From: Sphaerisporangium sp040649355
GTDB taxonomy: Bacteria > Actinomycetota > Actinomycetes > Streptosporangiales > Streptosporangiaceae
Direction of reading: 5' to 3'
DNA length: 64,000 bases
Assembly: GCF_043197795.1 (NCBI RefSeq)
Contig: NZ_JBICTU010000028.1
Span: 1 to 64,000 of the forward strand
In this document: piece by piece, positions 27,062 through 35,826 of the stretch
How positions within the stretch are numbered: the stretch's first letter is position 1
Layout of the letters: each line of letters begins with the position of its first letter
The notes under the pieces: generated by a model
Told to the model about the DNA's origin: nothing
Seen by the model: only the letters and a program-made list of their open reading frames with translations
The model's database searches: none
Position numbers and translations under genes: made by a program

Positions 27062-29266
27062 TCAGCGCTCGGACGCGAGCGGGCCGTCGGCGGTCATGTC
27101 CCGGAGCTTGGCGACCACTTCCTCGGTGCGGGCGATGGCGGCGCGTTCGAGGACCTTGCTGATGCTCGGCGACGCCTCACCGCCGGTCACGCGCTGGACG
27201 GGCTGGTCGAGCCAGTCGAAGAAGCGGCGCTGGATCTCGTCGGCGAGCCAGCTTCCGTAGGAGGTGCCGATCGCCCCCTGCTCGACGATGAGGACGTTGT
27301 TGGTCTTTTTGACGCTGGCGCCGATCGTGTCCCAGTCGATGCTGGCACGGTCGAGCCACCGCAGGTCGATGATCTCGGGGTCGAGCCCTTCGAGCTGCCC
27401 GGCCGCCTCCAGGCAGTGGGCGACCATCGACAGGTAGGACAGCACGGTGACGTCGGAGCCCTGCCTGCGCACGGCCGCCTTGCCCACCGGGATGTGGTAG
27501 TCGAGGTCGTCGGCCGGGCCGTCGCCGACGCTCGCGTAGAGGTCGACGTGCTCGATGACCACCACCGGGTCGTCGCACCGCAGGGCGGTGTTCAGCAGGC
27601 CCACGTAGTCGAAGGGCGTGCTCGGCGCGACGATGCGCCATCCGGGGGCGGTGGCGAAGATCCCGGCGGGGTCCATCGAGTGCTGGGATCCGTACCCGGT
27701 GCCGGTGCCGACCTTGCTGCGCAGCACGAGCGGCACCGCGTTGTCGCCGCCGAACATGTGCCGCGCCTTACCGATCTGGTTGAAGAGCTGGTCGGCGGCC
27801 ACCCACAGGAAGTCGGCGTACATGAACTCGACGACCGGCCGGTAGCGCAGGTCGAGCGCCATCCCCCCGGCGAGGCCCGCGAAGGCGTTCTCGCTGATCG
27901 GCGTGCCGAGCACCCGGTCGGGATAGGCGTCCGCGAGTCCCTTGGTCGCGCCGTTGGTCCCGCCCCTGAGGCGGTGGACGTCCTCACCCATCACGACGAT
28001 GGAGGCGTCGGTGGACATGCGCCGCGCCATCACCTCCGAGACCACGTCGATGAACCTGCGCTGGGTCAGGGTCCCGGAGAAGGACTCCGCCTCCTCGTAG
28101 CGGACGCCGGTGCCGAACTCCGAGAGGTCGCCTCGCACTCCGACGTCGCTGAAAGAGGGCTCGGGCCATTCCTCCGGCCTGATCCGGCGCCGGCCGGGCT
28201 TGCCGCCGGGGTCGGGTTCGAGGAGCCCGTCGCCGATGCTTCGCATCGCGGTGTCGGCCCGCTCGGCCGCCCGCTTGACCTCGTCGGCGCTGAGGACGCC
28301 ACGGCGCGCGAGGCGCTCGGTCATCAGCGCGATGGGGTCGCGCTCCCGCCAGCGCTTCTCCTCCTCCTTAGAGCGGTACCCGAAGGCGCTGCCCGGGAAG
28401 GGGCCGTTCTGGTGGAAGTACCGGTACAGGTCGGCCTCGATGACCGTCGGGCCGTTGCCGGCGCGCATGTGCGCCAGGGCCTCCTGCGTGGCCAGGTGGA
28501 CCGCGAGCGGGTCCATCCCGTCGACGCGCCAGCTCGGGATGGCGAAGCCGAGGCCGCGCACCGACAGGCGCGGCTCGGCGGTCACCTCGCTGACGTGCGT
28601 GGACACCGCGTACTGGTTGTTCTCGATGAAGAAGCACACCGGGAGCGACCAGGCGGCGGCCAGGTTGAACGTCTCAAGTACGGAACCTATGTTGGCCGCC
28701 CCGTCGCCGAAGTAGGCGACCGACACGGCGTCGGTACGGGCGTGGCGGTGCGCCCAGGCGAACCCGGCGGCCTGCGGCACTCCGCCGCCGACGATGGCGT
28801 TGGTCCCCATGGCGCCGGCCTCGCGCCACTGGAGGTGCATCGAGCCGCCACGGCCCCTGCAGAAACCGCGTGACAGCCCGCAGATCTCGGCCAGGGTGCG
28901 CGCCAGCACGTCGGTGACTTCCGCCGGCAGATCCTCGCGTGGATCCCATCCCGTGGGTACGGCGTGCCCGAGCGCCTTGGCGAGAAACTGGTGGTGGCCC
29001 CGGTGCGAGCCGGTGATGGTGTCCGAGGAGGTCAGGGAGACGATTGATCCGACCGCGCCCGCCTCCTGGCCGATGCTCGAATGCGCGGGGCCGTGCACGA
29101 GACCGGCCGAGGCCAGTTCGAGCACGTACTGCTCGAAGGACCGGATCAGCACGAGCTGGCCGAGCATCGTGCGCAGGAGGTCCGGGTCGGCCGCGTCCCA
29201 GTCCGCTTCGGTGGTGGTGAGCTCCACCCAGGGAGAGGGAGCGGCGAGGTCCTGGTGTGAGGTCAT
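27062..29266 (-). CDS. 2-oxoacid/acetoin dehydrogenase E1, alpha and beta subunits fused
   Basis: A 734-residue thiamine-diphosphate enzyme combining both E1 subunits. Residues about 20-340 match the alpha subunit (HSSIGQEA, SHRGHHQFLAK, GGSMHL and the ThDP motif YFGDGAANIG followed by ENNQYAVST). Residues about 395-734 match beta (VMGEDV, PISENAFAGLAGG, VEFMYADF, LRSKVG, VIVEQG). Alpha and beta are normally separate genes in this family, although fusions are known. The substrate could be acetoin, pyruvate or a branched-chain oxoacid. It is transcribed with E2 and diverges from the VOC/GntR genes. Confidence 0.9.
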   Translation of the reverse strand: MTSHQDLAAPSPWVELTTTEADWDAADPDLLRTMLGQLVLIRSFEQYVLELASAGLVHGPAHSSIGQEAGAVGSIVSLTSSDTITGSHRGHHQFLAKALGHAVPTGWDPREDLPAEVTDVLARTLAEICGLSRGFCRGRGGSMHLQWREAGAMGTNAIVGGGVPQAAGFAWAHRHARTDAVSVAYFGDGAANIGSVLETFNLAAAWSLPVCFFIENNQYAVSTHVSEVTAEPRLSVRGLGFAIPSWRVDGMDPLAVHLATQEALAHMRAGNGPTVIEADLYRYFHQNGPFPGSAFGYRSKEEEKRWRERDPIALMTERLARRGVLSADEVKRAAERADTAMRSIGDGLLEPDPGGKPGRRRIRPEEWPEPSFSDVGVRGDLSEFGTGVRYEEAESFSGTLTQRRFIDVVSEVMARRMSTDASIVVMGEDVHRLRGGTNGATKGLADAYPDRVLGTPISENAFAGLAGGMALDLRYRPVVEFMYADFLWVAADQLFNQIGKARHMFGGDNAVPLVLRSKVGTGTGYGSQHSMDPAGIFATAPGWRIVAPSTPFDYVGLLNTALRCDDPVVVIEHVDLYASVGDGPADDLDYHIPVGKAAVRRQGSDVTVLSYLSMVAHCLEAAGQLEGLDPEIIDLRWLDRASIDWDTIGASVKKTNNVLIVEQGAIGTSYGSWLADEIQRRFFDWLDQPVQRVTGGEASPSISKVLERAAIARTEEVVAKLRDMTADGPLASER

Positions 29267-29427
29267 GAGGTCTCTCTAGGTAGACAGGCCGTGGCCGGGC
29301 GGTTCCGGCTGCGAGAGCGCGAGCGGGGGTGGCCGATGACCAGGGTGACGACCGGTCTGCGCGCCCTTCGCCGCTTCTGCGGCTGGTTACAGACCATGAC
29401 ACAAAATGGATCCGATCTCATATGGGC

Positions 29428-29443
29428 GTTACCTGTTTGTAAC
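29428..29443. promoter_or_regulatory. Possible operator in the E1/VOC-GntR divergent region
   Basis: An inverted repeat GTTAC-6-GTAAC lies in the AT-rich 335-bp region between divergent E1 and VOC starts, where a TTGACT box also occurs near 29464. It could bind the GntR protein encoded downstream. The rest of this region shows no gene. Confidence 0.35.
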
Positions 29444-29601
29444 TGAGGATCATGTACTTACCATTGACTTTGTCCGCTTTGCGCGACCAAGCTACCGATC
29501 CACGAGGCCAATTGGATCCATAGAGCGGATTTGGGGCCTCGGACGCGACAGGGTCCGTAACTTCGGCGAAACGGGCCGGAAACAGAGTGGAGGTGGATGG
29601 G

Positions 29602-30126
29602 ATGGCTGAGCCGGGTACCACGGGACTTCCGGGACTCGTCGGCCTGGACCATGTCGGCCTGACCGTGCCCGACCTCGACCAGGCCACCTCATTCCTCGTC
29701 GACGTGCTCGGATGCGAGTACCTCTACTCGCTGGCCCCGCTGTCCGACGACGCCGACTGGATGACCGCGCACCTGAACGTGGACGCCCGCGCGGAGGTGC
29801 GCAAGCTGCGGTTCTTCCGCTGCGGCACCCAGCCGGTCTTCGAGGTGTTCGAGTACACGGCCCCCGGCCAGAGGCACACGCCGCCGCGCAACAGCGATGT
29901 CGGCGGGCACCACTTCGCCCTCTACGTCCACGACATCGACGCGGCGGTGGACTACCTGCGGTCGCGAGGAGTGACCGTGCTCGGCGAGCCGACGGCGAGC
30001 AGCGGGCCGCACAAGGGCCAGCGCTGGGTCTACTTCCTCGCCCCGTGGGGCGCCCAGTTCGAGCTGGTGACCTATCCGCACGGCCGGGCCTGGTACCTGG
30101 AACACGAAGGCGAGGAAGCGACCTGA
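29602..30126 (+). CDS. VOC (glyoxalase/bleomycin-resistance/dioxygenase) family protein
   Basis: A 174-residue protein with two beta-alpha-beta-beta-beta modules of the vicinal oxygen chelate fold. Likely metal ligands sit in LDHVGLTVPD, FEVFEY, GGHHFALYV and FELVTY. The family includes glyoxalase I, epimerases and extradiol dioxygenases; nothing visible picks among these. I chose ATG 29602 because TGGAGGTGG precedes it. Its stop overlaps the GntR start (TGATG), so regulator and enzyme are co-translated, suggesting it belongs to the following catabolic system. Confidence 0.85.
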   Translation: MAEPGTTGLPGLVGLDHVGLTVPDLDQATSFLVDVLGCEYLYSLAPLSDDADWMTAHLNVDARAEVRKLRFFRCGTQPVFEVFEYTAPGQRHTPPRNSDVGGHHFALYVHDIDAAVDYLRSRGVTVLGEPTASSGPHKGQRWVYFLAPWGAQFELVTYPHGRAWYLEHEGEEAT

Positions 30127-30902
30127 TGACCGACGACACCTCATCGTCCTCCGGCACCGAGCCGGCGCCGGAAGCGGAGGCGGGCGTGGCCAGCCACCGG
30201 ATCGCCGAGCACCTGCGTGAGCGCATCCTGTCCGGCGTGCTCGGGCCCGGTGCGCGGATCAGGCAGGAGGAGGTCGCCCGCGAGTTCGGCGCGAGCCGGC
30301 TGCCCGTGCGCGAAGCGCTGCGGATACTGCACTCCCAGGGCCTGGTCACCCTCAAGGCCAACAGCGGCGCGTGGGTCTCGCAGATGGACATGGAGGAGTG
30401 CGAGCTCACCTACAAGATCCGTGAGCGTCTCGAACCGCTCGCCCTGACCGAGAGCATTCCCCACCTGTCCGCCGCCGTGATCGACCGGCTCGACGAGATC
30501 CAGGACGAGATCGAGGCGAACAGAAGCATCGACCGCTTCCTGCAACTCGACCGTGAGCTGCACCTTCTGTCCTACTCCGGTAATCCGTACCGGGAGCTCC
30601 GGGACATGGTGGAGCGGCTGTGGAACATCACCCAGCCCTACCGGCGCGCCTATGTCGAGCGGGCGGGCCACCAGCGGGACTGGGTCATCAACGCCGAGCA
30701 CCGGTTACTCATCGATGCCATCCGGCGCGCGGACACCATCGACGCCGAGCGGGTACTGGCCGGCCACATACGCCGTACGCGCATGGCTCTCGTACCGGTC
30801 ATGGAACCGGGCCCCACGGCCGGTGTGCCCGAGCCGCCCGGACGACCGAACGGCGGCGGATCCGCCCCGTCCGCTCGACCCGGGTCCGTCCGCGACAACT
30901 GA
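30126..30902 (+). CDS. GntR family transcriptional regulator (FadR/FCD subfamily)
   Basis: A 258-residue regulator. Residues about 22-90 are a GntR winged helix (RIAEHLRERILSGVLGPGARI, then FGASRLPVREALRIL). The remainder is an all-helical FCD effector domain with acidic and histidine metal-type ligands (ELHLLSYSGN, AEHRLLIDAI). The C-terminal 30 residues are Pro/Gly-rich and probably unstructured. It follows the VOC gene with a one-base overlap and precedes the importer by 99 bases, making it the likely local regulator of the second island. Confidence 0.9.
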   Translation: MTDDTSSSSGTEPAPEAEAGVASHRIAEHLRERILSGVLGPGARIRQEEVAREFGASRLPVREALRILHSQGLVTLKANSGAWVSQMDMEECELTYKIRERLEPLALTESIPHLSAAVIDRLDEIQDEIEANRSIDRFLQLDRELHLLSYSGNPYRELRDMVERLWNITQPYRRAYVERAGHQRDWVINAEHRLLIDAIRRADTIDAERVLAGHIRRTRMALVPVMEPGPTAGVPEPPGRPNGGGSAPSARPGSVRDN

Positions 30903-31001
30903 TCGCGAGGATCACAAGTCCCCCCAGTGCACAGGCAGCGGCGAACCAGCGCGCGACCGGCACCCGAACAATGATCTCTTCGAGAAACAGAGCAGGATGA
31001 A

Positions 31002-32042
31002 ATGTCACACCACAGCAAGCAGGCCGGTCGTGTGCTGGCCCTTTTCGCGGCGGCCGTCAGCGTAACGGTGACCTCGTGTTCCAGCGGTTCGGCGTCGGGG
31101 GGCGCGACCGGGGACACCAAGGCGCAGGTCGGGTACTCCGAGTCCTTCCTGACCGACGCGTTCCAGGTGCAACTCGTCAAGCAGCTCGGCGACCAGGCCA
31201 AGGCGCAGGCCGTCGACCTGCTCCCGGCCGTCAACGCCGACGGCGACGCGGCCAAGCAGAACGCCGACATCGCGACCCTGCTCGGCAGGGGGGTCAAGGG
31301 GCTCATCGTGGTCCCCGTCGACAGCAAGGCCATCGCGCCGGCGATCCAGCGGGCCAACAGCAAGAACGTGCCGGTCGTCTCCGTCGACCTCGGGTCCGAC
31401 AGCGGCAAGATCACCATGATCGTCCGCGCCGACAACGTCTACATGGGCAAGGCCGCCTGCGAGTACATGGGCAAGCAGCTCGGCGGCGAGGGCAGCGTGC
31501 TGGACCTCCAGGGAGACCTCGCCACCCAGAACGGCCAGGACCGCAGCAAGGGCTTCACCGACTGCATGGCCGAGCAGTTCCCCAAGGTCAAGGTCATCTC
31601 CAAGCCGATGAACTGGAAGCCCGACGAGTGCGCGACCCAGGCGCAGACGGTCCTGAGCACCCAGAAGATCACCGGCCTGTTCATGGGCAGCGAGTCGGTC
31701 TGCCTCGCCGGGGTGCAGAAGGTGCTGCAGAACCAGGGCAAGCTCACCAAGGTCGGCGACTCCGGCCACATCGTGAGCGTGGGCATCGACGGGTCGAAGG
31801 CCGCGCTGGACGCCGTGCGGGCCGGAACGCTCGACGCCGTCATCTCCCAGCCGCTGGACCTGTACGCGAAGTACGGCATCCAGTACATCAAGGAGGCCAT
31901 GGCCGGCAAGACGTTCCAGCCCGGCCCGACCGACCACGACAGCACCATCGTCAAGCTCGGCGACTCCTTGCAGGACCTGCTGCCCTCGCCCACGGTCACC
32001 AAGGACAACGCCGACGACGCGGCGCTGTGGGGCAACGGCTGA
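31002..32042 (+). CDS. Ribose-type sugar ABC importer substrate-binding lipoprotein
   Basis: A 346-residue RbsB-like lipoprotein. The signal peptide ends at TVTSC, giving lipidated Cys26. The mature part has two lobes with GVKGLIVVPVDSKAIAPAI, VPVVSVDLGSDSG, MGKAACEYMGKQLGG and LDAVISQPLDLYAKYG, typical of pentose/hexose-binding proteins. The AGAGCAGGATGAA stretch before the ATG holds the ribosome site. It heads the importer and the rest of the second island and is followed 96 bases later by the ATPase gene. Confidence 0.9.
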   Translation: MSHHSKQAGRVLALFAAAVSVTVTSCSSGSASGGATGDTKAQVGYSESFLTDAFQVQLVKQLGDQAKAQAVDLLPAVNADGDAAKQNADIATLLGRGVKGLIVVPVDSKAIAPAIQRANSKNVPVVSVDLGSDSGKITMIVRADNVYMGKAACEYMGKQLGGEGSVLDLQGDLATQNGQDRSKGFTDCMAEQFPKVKVISKPMNWKPDECATQAQTVLSTQKITGLFMGSESVCLAGVQKVLQNQGKLTKVGDSGHIVSVGIDGSKAALDAVRAGTLDAVISQPLDLYAKYGIQYIKEAMAGKTFQPGPTDHDSTIVKLGDSLQDLLPSPTVTKDNADDAALWGNG

Positions 32043-32138
32043 TCCGAGCCCGTCCCGGGCGTGACGCGGCGGGGAGCGTCACGCCTTCGCCGGACGACCG
32101 GCGAACCCCTGGAACCCGCGGAAGGAAGGCGCGTAGCC

Positions 32139-33671
32139 ATGCCACAGGCCATCGTGGTCGACAACGTCTCGAAGGCGTTCGGCCCCACGCAGGCGTTGTC
32201 GCAGGTGTCCCTCACCGTCGATCAGGGCGAGTCCCGTGCGCTGATCGGCAAGAACGGGGCCGGCAAGTCGACGCTCATGTCGATCCTCACCGGCCTCACG
32301 CAGCCCGACACCGGCTCCATCAAGGTGCTGGCCGGGGACGCCTCGACGATCGGCTGCGTGTACCAGCGGAGCACGCTGATCCCCGCGGCGACGGCGGCGG
32401 AGAACATCGCGCTCACGCGGTACCCGCGCTCGGCGGGCGGGCTCATCCGCTGGCCGGAGGTCATGCGGCGGGCCGTCGCGCTGCTGGACGAGTGGGAGTG
32501 CGGCGACCTCGCGGGTGTTCCGGTCGAGCAACTGGAGCCGCTCGAACGCAAGGTCGTCGAGATCTGCAGGGTCCTGTCCCTCGGCCCGAAGGTGCTGCTC
32601 CTCGACGAGCCGACCGCGGGCCTGGACCGGGGCGCCTCGCAACGCCTGTTCAACCACATCGAGAAGGCCCGCACCCGGGGCGTGACCATCATCTACGTCT
32701 CCCACCACCTGCACGAGATCTTCGAGGTCTGCGACTCCGTCACCGTCCTGCGGGACGGCGCGGTCGTCGTCACCGGGCGCCTCGACCGGATGACCATGCC
32801 CGACCTGGTCGAGGCGATGGTGGGGGAGGCGGCCGTCCCCGGCGCCGGCGCCGGCGCCGCGCGGCGCGACCAGGCCGGGCCGGCGGACGACGGCCGTCCG
32901 CCCGTGCTCGTCGCCTCCGGCGTGAGCGTCGCCCCCAAGATCAAGCAGGTCGACCTCGAACTGCGGCCGGGCGAGTGCGTGGGGCTCACCGGGCTCGACG
33001 GGGCCGGCCACATGCAGCTCGCCGAGGTCCTCACCGGGCAGCGCCGCGCCGACTCCGGCACCGTCACCCTGGACGGGAAGCCGCTGCCCCTCGGCGACAT
33101 CCGAGGCTGCATCATGGCCGGGGTCGGGTTCACCCCGGAGGACCGGCACATCAGCGGCTACGTGCCCGCGATGAGCGTGGCCGACAACGCGACGCTCGGG
33201 ATCATGCCGAAGTTCGTCAACCGCTTCCGGCTGATCAGCTCCAGGCGGCGGGACGCGTTCTACCGCCGGCTCGCGGACGAGTGGAGCATCAAGGCCCACG
33301 CGGCGTCGCAGGCCACCGAGGAGCTCAGCGGCGGCAACCAGCAGAAGGTCGTGCTGGCCCGCTCGGTCGCCGCCGAGCCGAGGGTCCTGGTCCTCACCAA
33401 CCCCACGGCGGGCGTCGACGTGTCCGCCAAGAAGTCGATCTACAAGACGATCGACGAGCTGAAGCGCGGGGGACAGGCCGTGCTGATCGTGACCTCCGAC
33501 GACGGTGACCTGGAGGTCTGCGACCGCGTCGTCGCGATGCTCCAGGGAGAGGTGTCCGCGGAACTGCGCCCGCCGTTCAACGAGAGCATGATCGCCGCCG
33601 CCGTCCAGGGCAGTGGCACGGCCGCCGAGGCGGACCGACGTCTCTCCTCCGGAGAAGGAGATCAACAGTGA
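32139..33671 (+). CDS. Sugar ABC importer ATPase with two nucleotide-binding domains (RbsA-like)
   Basis: A 510-residue double ATPase. The first domain has Walker A GKNGAGKST and Walker B LLLDEPTAG, but its signature region reads LEPLERKVVEI in place of LSxGQ. The second domain has a good signature (LSGGNQQK) but a degenerate Walker A (GLDGAGH) and a Walker B reading LVLTNPTAGVD instead of LDEPT. So only one of the two composite ATP sites looks complete. The start is ATG 32139 (GAAGGAAGG upstream). The stop overlaps the permease start as GTGA. Confidence 0.9.
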   Translation: MPQAIVVDNVSKAFGPTQALSQVSLTVDQGESRALIGKNGAGKSTLMSILTGLTQPDTGSIKVLAGDASTIGCVYQRSTLIPAATAAENIALTRYPRSAGGLIRWPEVMRRAVALLDEWECGDLAGVPVEQLEPLERKVVEICRVLSLGPKVLLLDEPTAGLDRGASQRLFNHIEKARTRGVTIIYVSHHLHEIFEVCDSVTVLRDGAVVVTGRLDRMTMPDLVEAMVGEAAVPGAGAGAARRDQAGPADDGRPPVLVASGVSVAPKIKQVDLELRPGECVGLTGLDGAGHMQLAEVLTGQRRADSGTVTLDGKPLPLGDIRGCIMAGVGFTPEDRHISGYVPAMSVADNATLGIMPKFVNRFRLISSRRRDAFYRRLADEWSIKAHAASQATEELSGGNQQKVVLARSVAAEPRVLVLTNPTAGVDVSAKKSIYKTIDELKRGGQAVLIVTSDDGDLEVCDRVVAMLQGEVSAELRPPFNESMIAAAVQGSGTAAEADRRLSSGEGDQQ

Positions 33672-34732
33672 CTACACCGGCACAGAAGAAACCGCTCCAG
33701 GAGAGGGCGCCCGTCCGCACCGAACCGGCGGAGTCATCACGGCCGGCCGCGCGGCGCAACCGCCGGGCCGTCGACCCGGTGGTGCTCGCCCTCATCCCCA
33801 TCATCGTCGCCGCGATGATCGTGGGCGCGGTGGTGAGCCCCGCCTTCCTCACCACCACCAACATCATCGACAACATCATCACGACCTCCGCCGTGCTCGG
33901 CGTGCTCGTCATCGCCGAGAGCCTGATCCTGATCAGCGGCTACTTCGACCTGTCGCTGCAGTCGACGGTGGGCTTCGCGCCGATGCTGCTCGCCGTCCTT
34001 GTCTCCAGCACCGCCGACAACGGCCTCGGCCTGCCGTTCCCGGTGGCGATCCTCATCGCGGTCCCGGCGGTGCTGCTGATCGGGCTGGCCAACGGATTCA
34101 TGATCGCCAAGCTGAAGCTCAACGCGTTCATCGTGACGCTGGCGATGCTGATCCTGCTGCAGGGCCTGACCATCGGGCTGTCCGGCGGGCAGACGTACGC
34201 GGTGCTTCCCCGGGCCATGACCTACCTCGGCGACGGCGTCATCCTCGGGCTTCCCGTCCAGGCGTGGATCTTCGTGCTCGCCTTCGCCGCCGCCTTCGTG
34301 TTCATGGAGTACACCCCGACCGGCCGCAGCCTCTACGCCATGGGCGGCAACCACGAGGCGGCCCGCGCCGCCGGCATCCGCACCACCCGGCTGACGATCG
34401 GCGTCGTACTGGCCGGCAGCGTTCTCGCGTCGGTCGCGGGGCTGATGCTGACCGGCCGCATCGCGTCGGTCACCGCCAACCAGGGAGACAACCTGATCTT
34501 CACGGTGTTCGCCGCGGCGGTCATCGGCGGCATCAGCCTGAACGGAGGCCGAGGCAATCTGATCGGCGCCGGGCTCGGCGTGATCCTGCTCGGCATCATC
34601 CAGAACATCCTCACGCTGTCGAACGTCCCCTCGTTCTGGATCAACGCCGCCTACGGCGCGATCATCCTCGCGGCGCTGCTCATCGGCTGGCTGTCCTCGC
34701 ACCGCTTCTCCGGCCCCAGGCGTGCCGAATGA
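33668..34732 (+). CDS. Sugar ABC importer permease (RbsC-like)
   Basis: A 354-residue inner-membrane protein of the ribose/galactose permease type, with an N-terminal basic cytoplasmic tail of about 38 residues and 8-10 hydrophobic segments. Family marks include LILISGYFDLSLQS, LKLNAFIVTLAM, AMGGNHEAARAAGI and GGISLNGGRGNLIGA. It forms the channel energised by the ATPase encoded just upstream, whose stop overlaps its GTG start. The zinc dehydrogenase gene overlaps its stop. Confidence 0.9.
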   Translation: MTTPAQKKPLQERAPVRTEPAESSRPAARRNRRAVDPVVLALIPIIVAAMIVGAVVSPAFLTTTNIIDNIITTSAVLGVLVIAESLILISGYFDLSLQSTVGFAPMLLAVLVSSTADNGLGLPFPVAILIAVPAVLLIGLANGFMIAKLKLNAFIVTLAMLILLQGLTIGLSGGQTYAVLPRAMTYLGDGVILGLPVQAWIFVLAFAAAFVFMEYTPTGRSLYAMGGNHEAARAAGIRTTRLTIGVVLAGSVLASVAGLMLTGRIASVTANQGDNLIFTVFAAAVIGGISLNGGRGNLIGAGLGVILLGIIQNILTLSNVPSFWINAAYGAIILAALLIGWLSSHRFSGPRRAE

Positions 34733-35826
34733 GCGCGACGGCCCAGCACGGCGACTGGCCGACCGGCATGATGCCGGCCCTGGTGTTCACCGCTCCGGGC
34801 GTCCTCACGGTCGAGGGCGTGCCGGTGCCCGCTCCCGCCGAGGGGCAGGTCCTGGTACGCGTCCAGTACCTCGGGATCTGCGGCACCGACGTCCACCTGC
34901 TCGACGGCACCAGCGCGTACGTGGTCGGCGGCCTCACGAGCTTCCCGATCCGCTTCGGGCACGAGTGGGCCGGCGAGGTCGTGGCGGCCGGGCCGTCCGT
35001 CCCGTCCGGCCTGGTCGGACGGCGGGTGGTCGGCGAGCCGTTCCTCTCGTGCGGGCAGTGCCTGACCTGCCGGGGCGGCCACTACAACCTCTGCCCGAAC
35101 CGGTACGAGCTCGGTGTGCGCGGCGGCGTGCCCGGCGCGGCGGCGCACTACCTGCGCATCCCCGCGGCGAACGTCCACGTCATCCCGCCGGAGGTCGAGA
35201 CCGCCCACGCGCTCGTCGGCGAGCCCCTGGTGACGGTGCTCAACGCCTACGAGCGGGCCGCCGTCCAGCCGGGGGAGGCGGTCGCCGTGCTCGGCACGGG
35301 CACCCTCGGCCTGCTCGCGGTGCAGGTCGGCGCGGCGATGAACTGCCCGGTCGACGTCATCGGCATCGACCCCGAAGGGCTCGCCGCCGCGCGCGACCTC
35401 GGCGCCCGCGCCGTCATGCCGCCGGACCAGGCTCCCGCCGACGCCTATCCGGTGGTGATCGAGGCGACCGGCGCGGCGAGCATCGGCCCGCTGTTGACGC
35501 GGATCGCCGGGATCGCCGGCCGCATCCTGCAGGTCGGGATCCCCGGCCGGCCGGTGGACGGCGTCGACCTCGCGGCCTTCGTCAGCAAGGGACTCCAGCT
35601 CTCCGGCGTACTCGGCGGGGTCCACCTGATGCCCCGGGCGCTGCACATGATCGCCACCGGGGCCGTACGCCCGGCGGCCCTCATCGAGCAGGTGCTGCCC
35701 GTCGCCGAGGTACGGCACGCCTTCGACCGCATGCGCGAGCCCGGACGGCCCCGGCCCAAGCTGGTCGTCGACCTGTCGGACCTGCGGGTGCCGACCTCCC
35801 CCGGTGAGGAGCGGAAGGCCTCATGA
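34729..35826 (+). CDS. Zinc-dependent alcohol/polyol dehydrogenase (MDR family)
   Basis: A 365-residue dehydrogenase with the catalytic zinc motif CGTDVHLL, GHEWAGEVV, structural cysteines CGQCLTCRGGHYNLC and the LGTGTLG coenzyme loop. It resembles threonine or sorbitol dehydrogenases. ATGA overlap with the permease upstream and a four-base overlap with the next gene place it firmly in the importer operon. It is a candidate for the first oxidation of the imported compound. Confidence 0.87.
   Translation: MSATAQHGDWPTGMMPALVFTAPGVLTVEGVPVPAPAEGQVLVRVQYLGICGTDVHLLDGTSAYVVGGLTSFPIRFGHEWAGEVVAAGPSVPSGLVGRRVVGEPFLSCGQCLTCRGGHYNLCPNRYELGVRGGVPGAAAHYLRIPAANVHVIPPEVETAHALVGEPLVTVLNAYERAAVQPGEAVAVLGTGTLGLLAVQVGAAMNCPVDVIGIDPEGLAAARDLGARAVMPPDQAPADAYPVVIEATGAASIGPLLTRIAGIAGRILQVGIPGRPVDGVDLAAFVSKGLQLSGVLGGVHLMPRALHMIATGAVRPAALIEQVLPVAEVRHAFDRMREPGRPRPKLVVDLSDLRVPTSPGEERKAS

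Noticed and set aside
29404..29522. ATGGATCC and GGATCCAT as a long-spaced inverted repeat
   Set aside because: The shared core is only a restriction-site-like 6-mer, and 100 bp spacing makes a functional pair unlikely.
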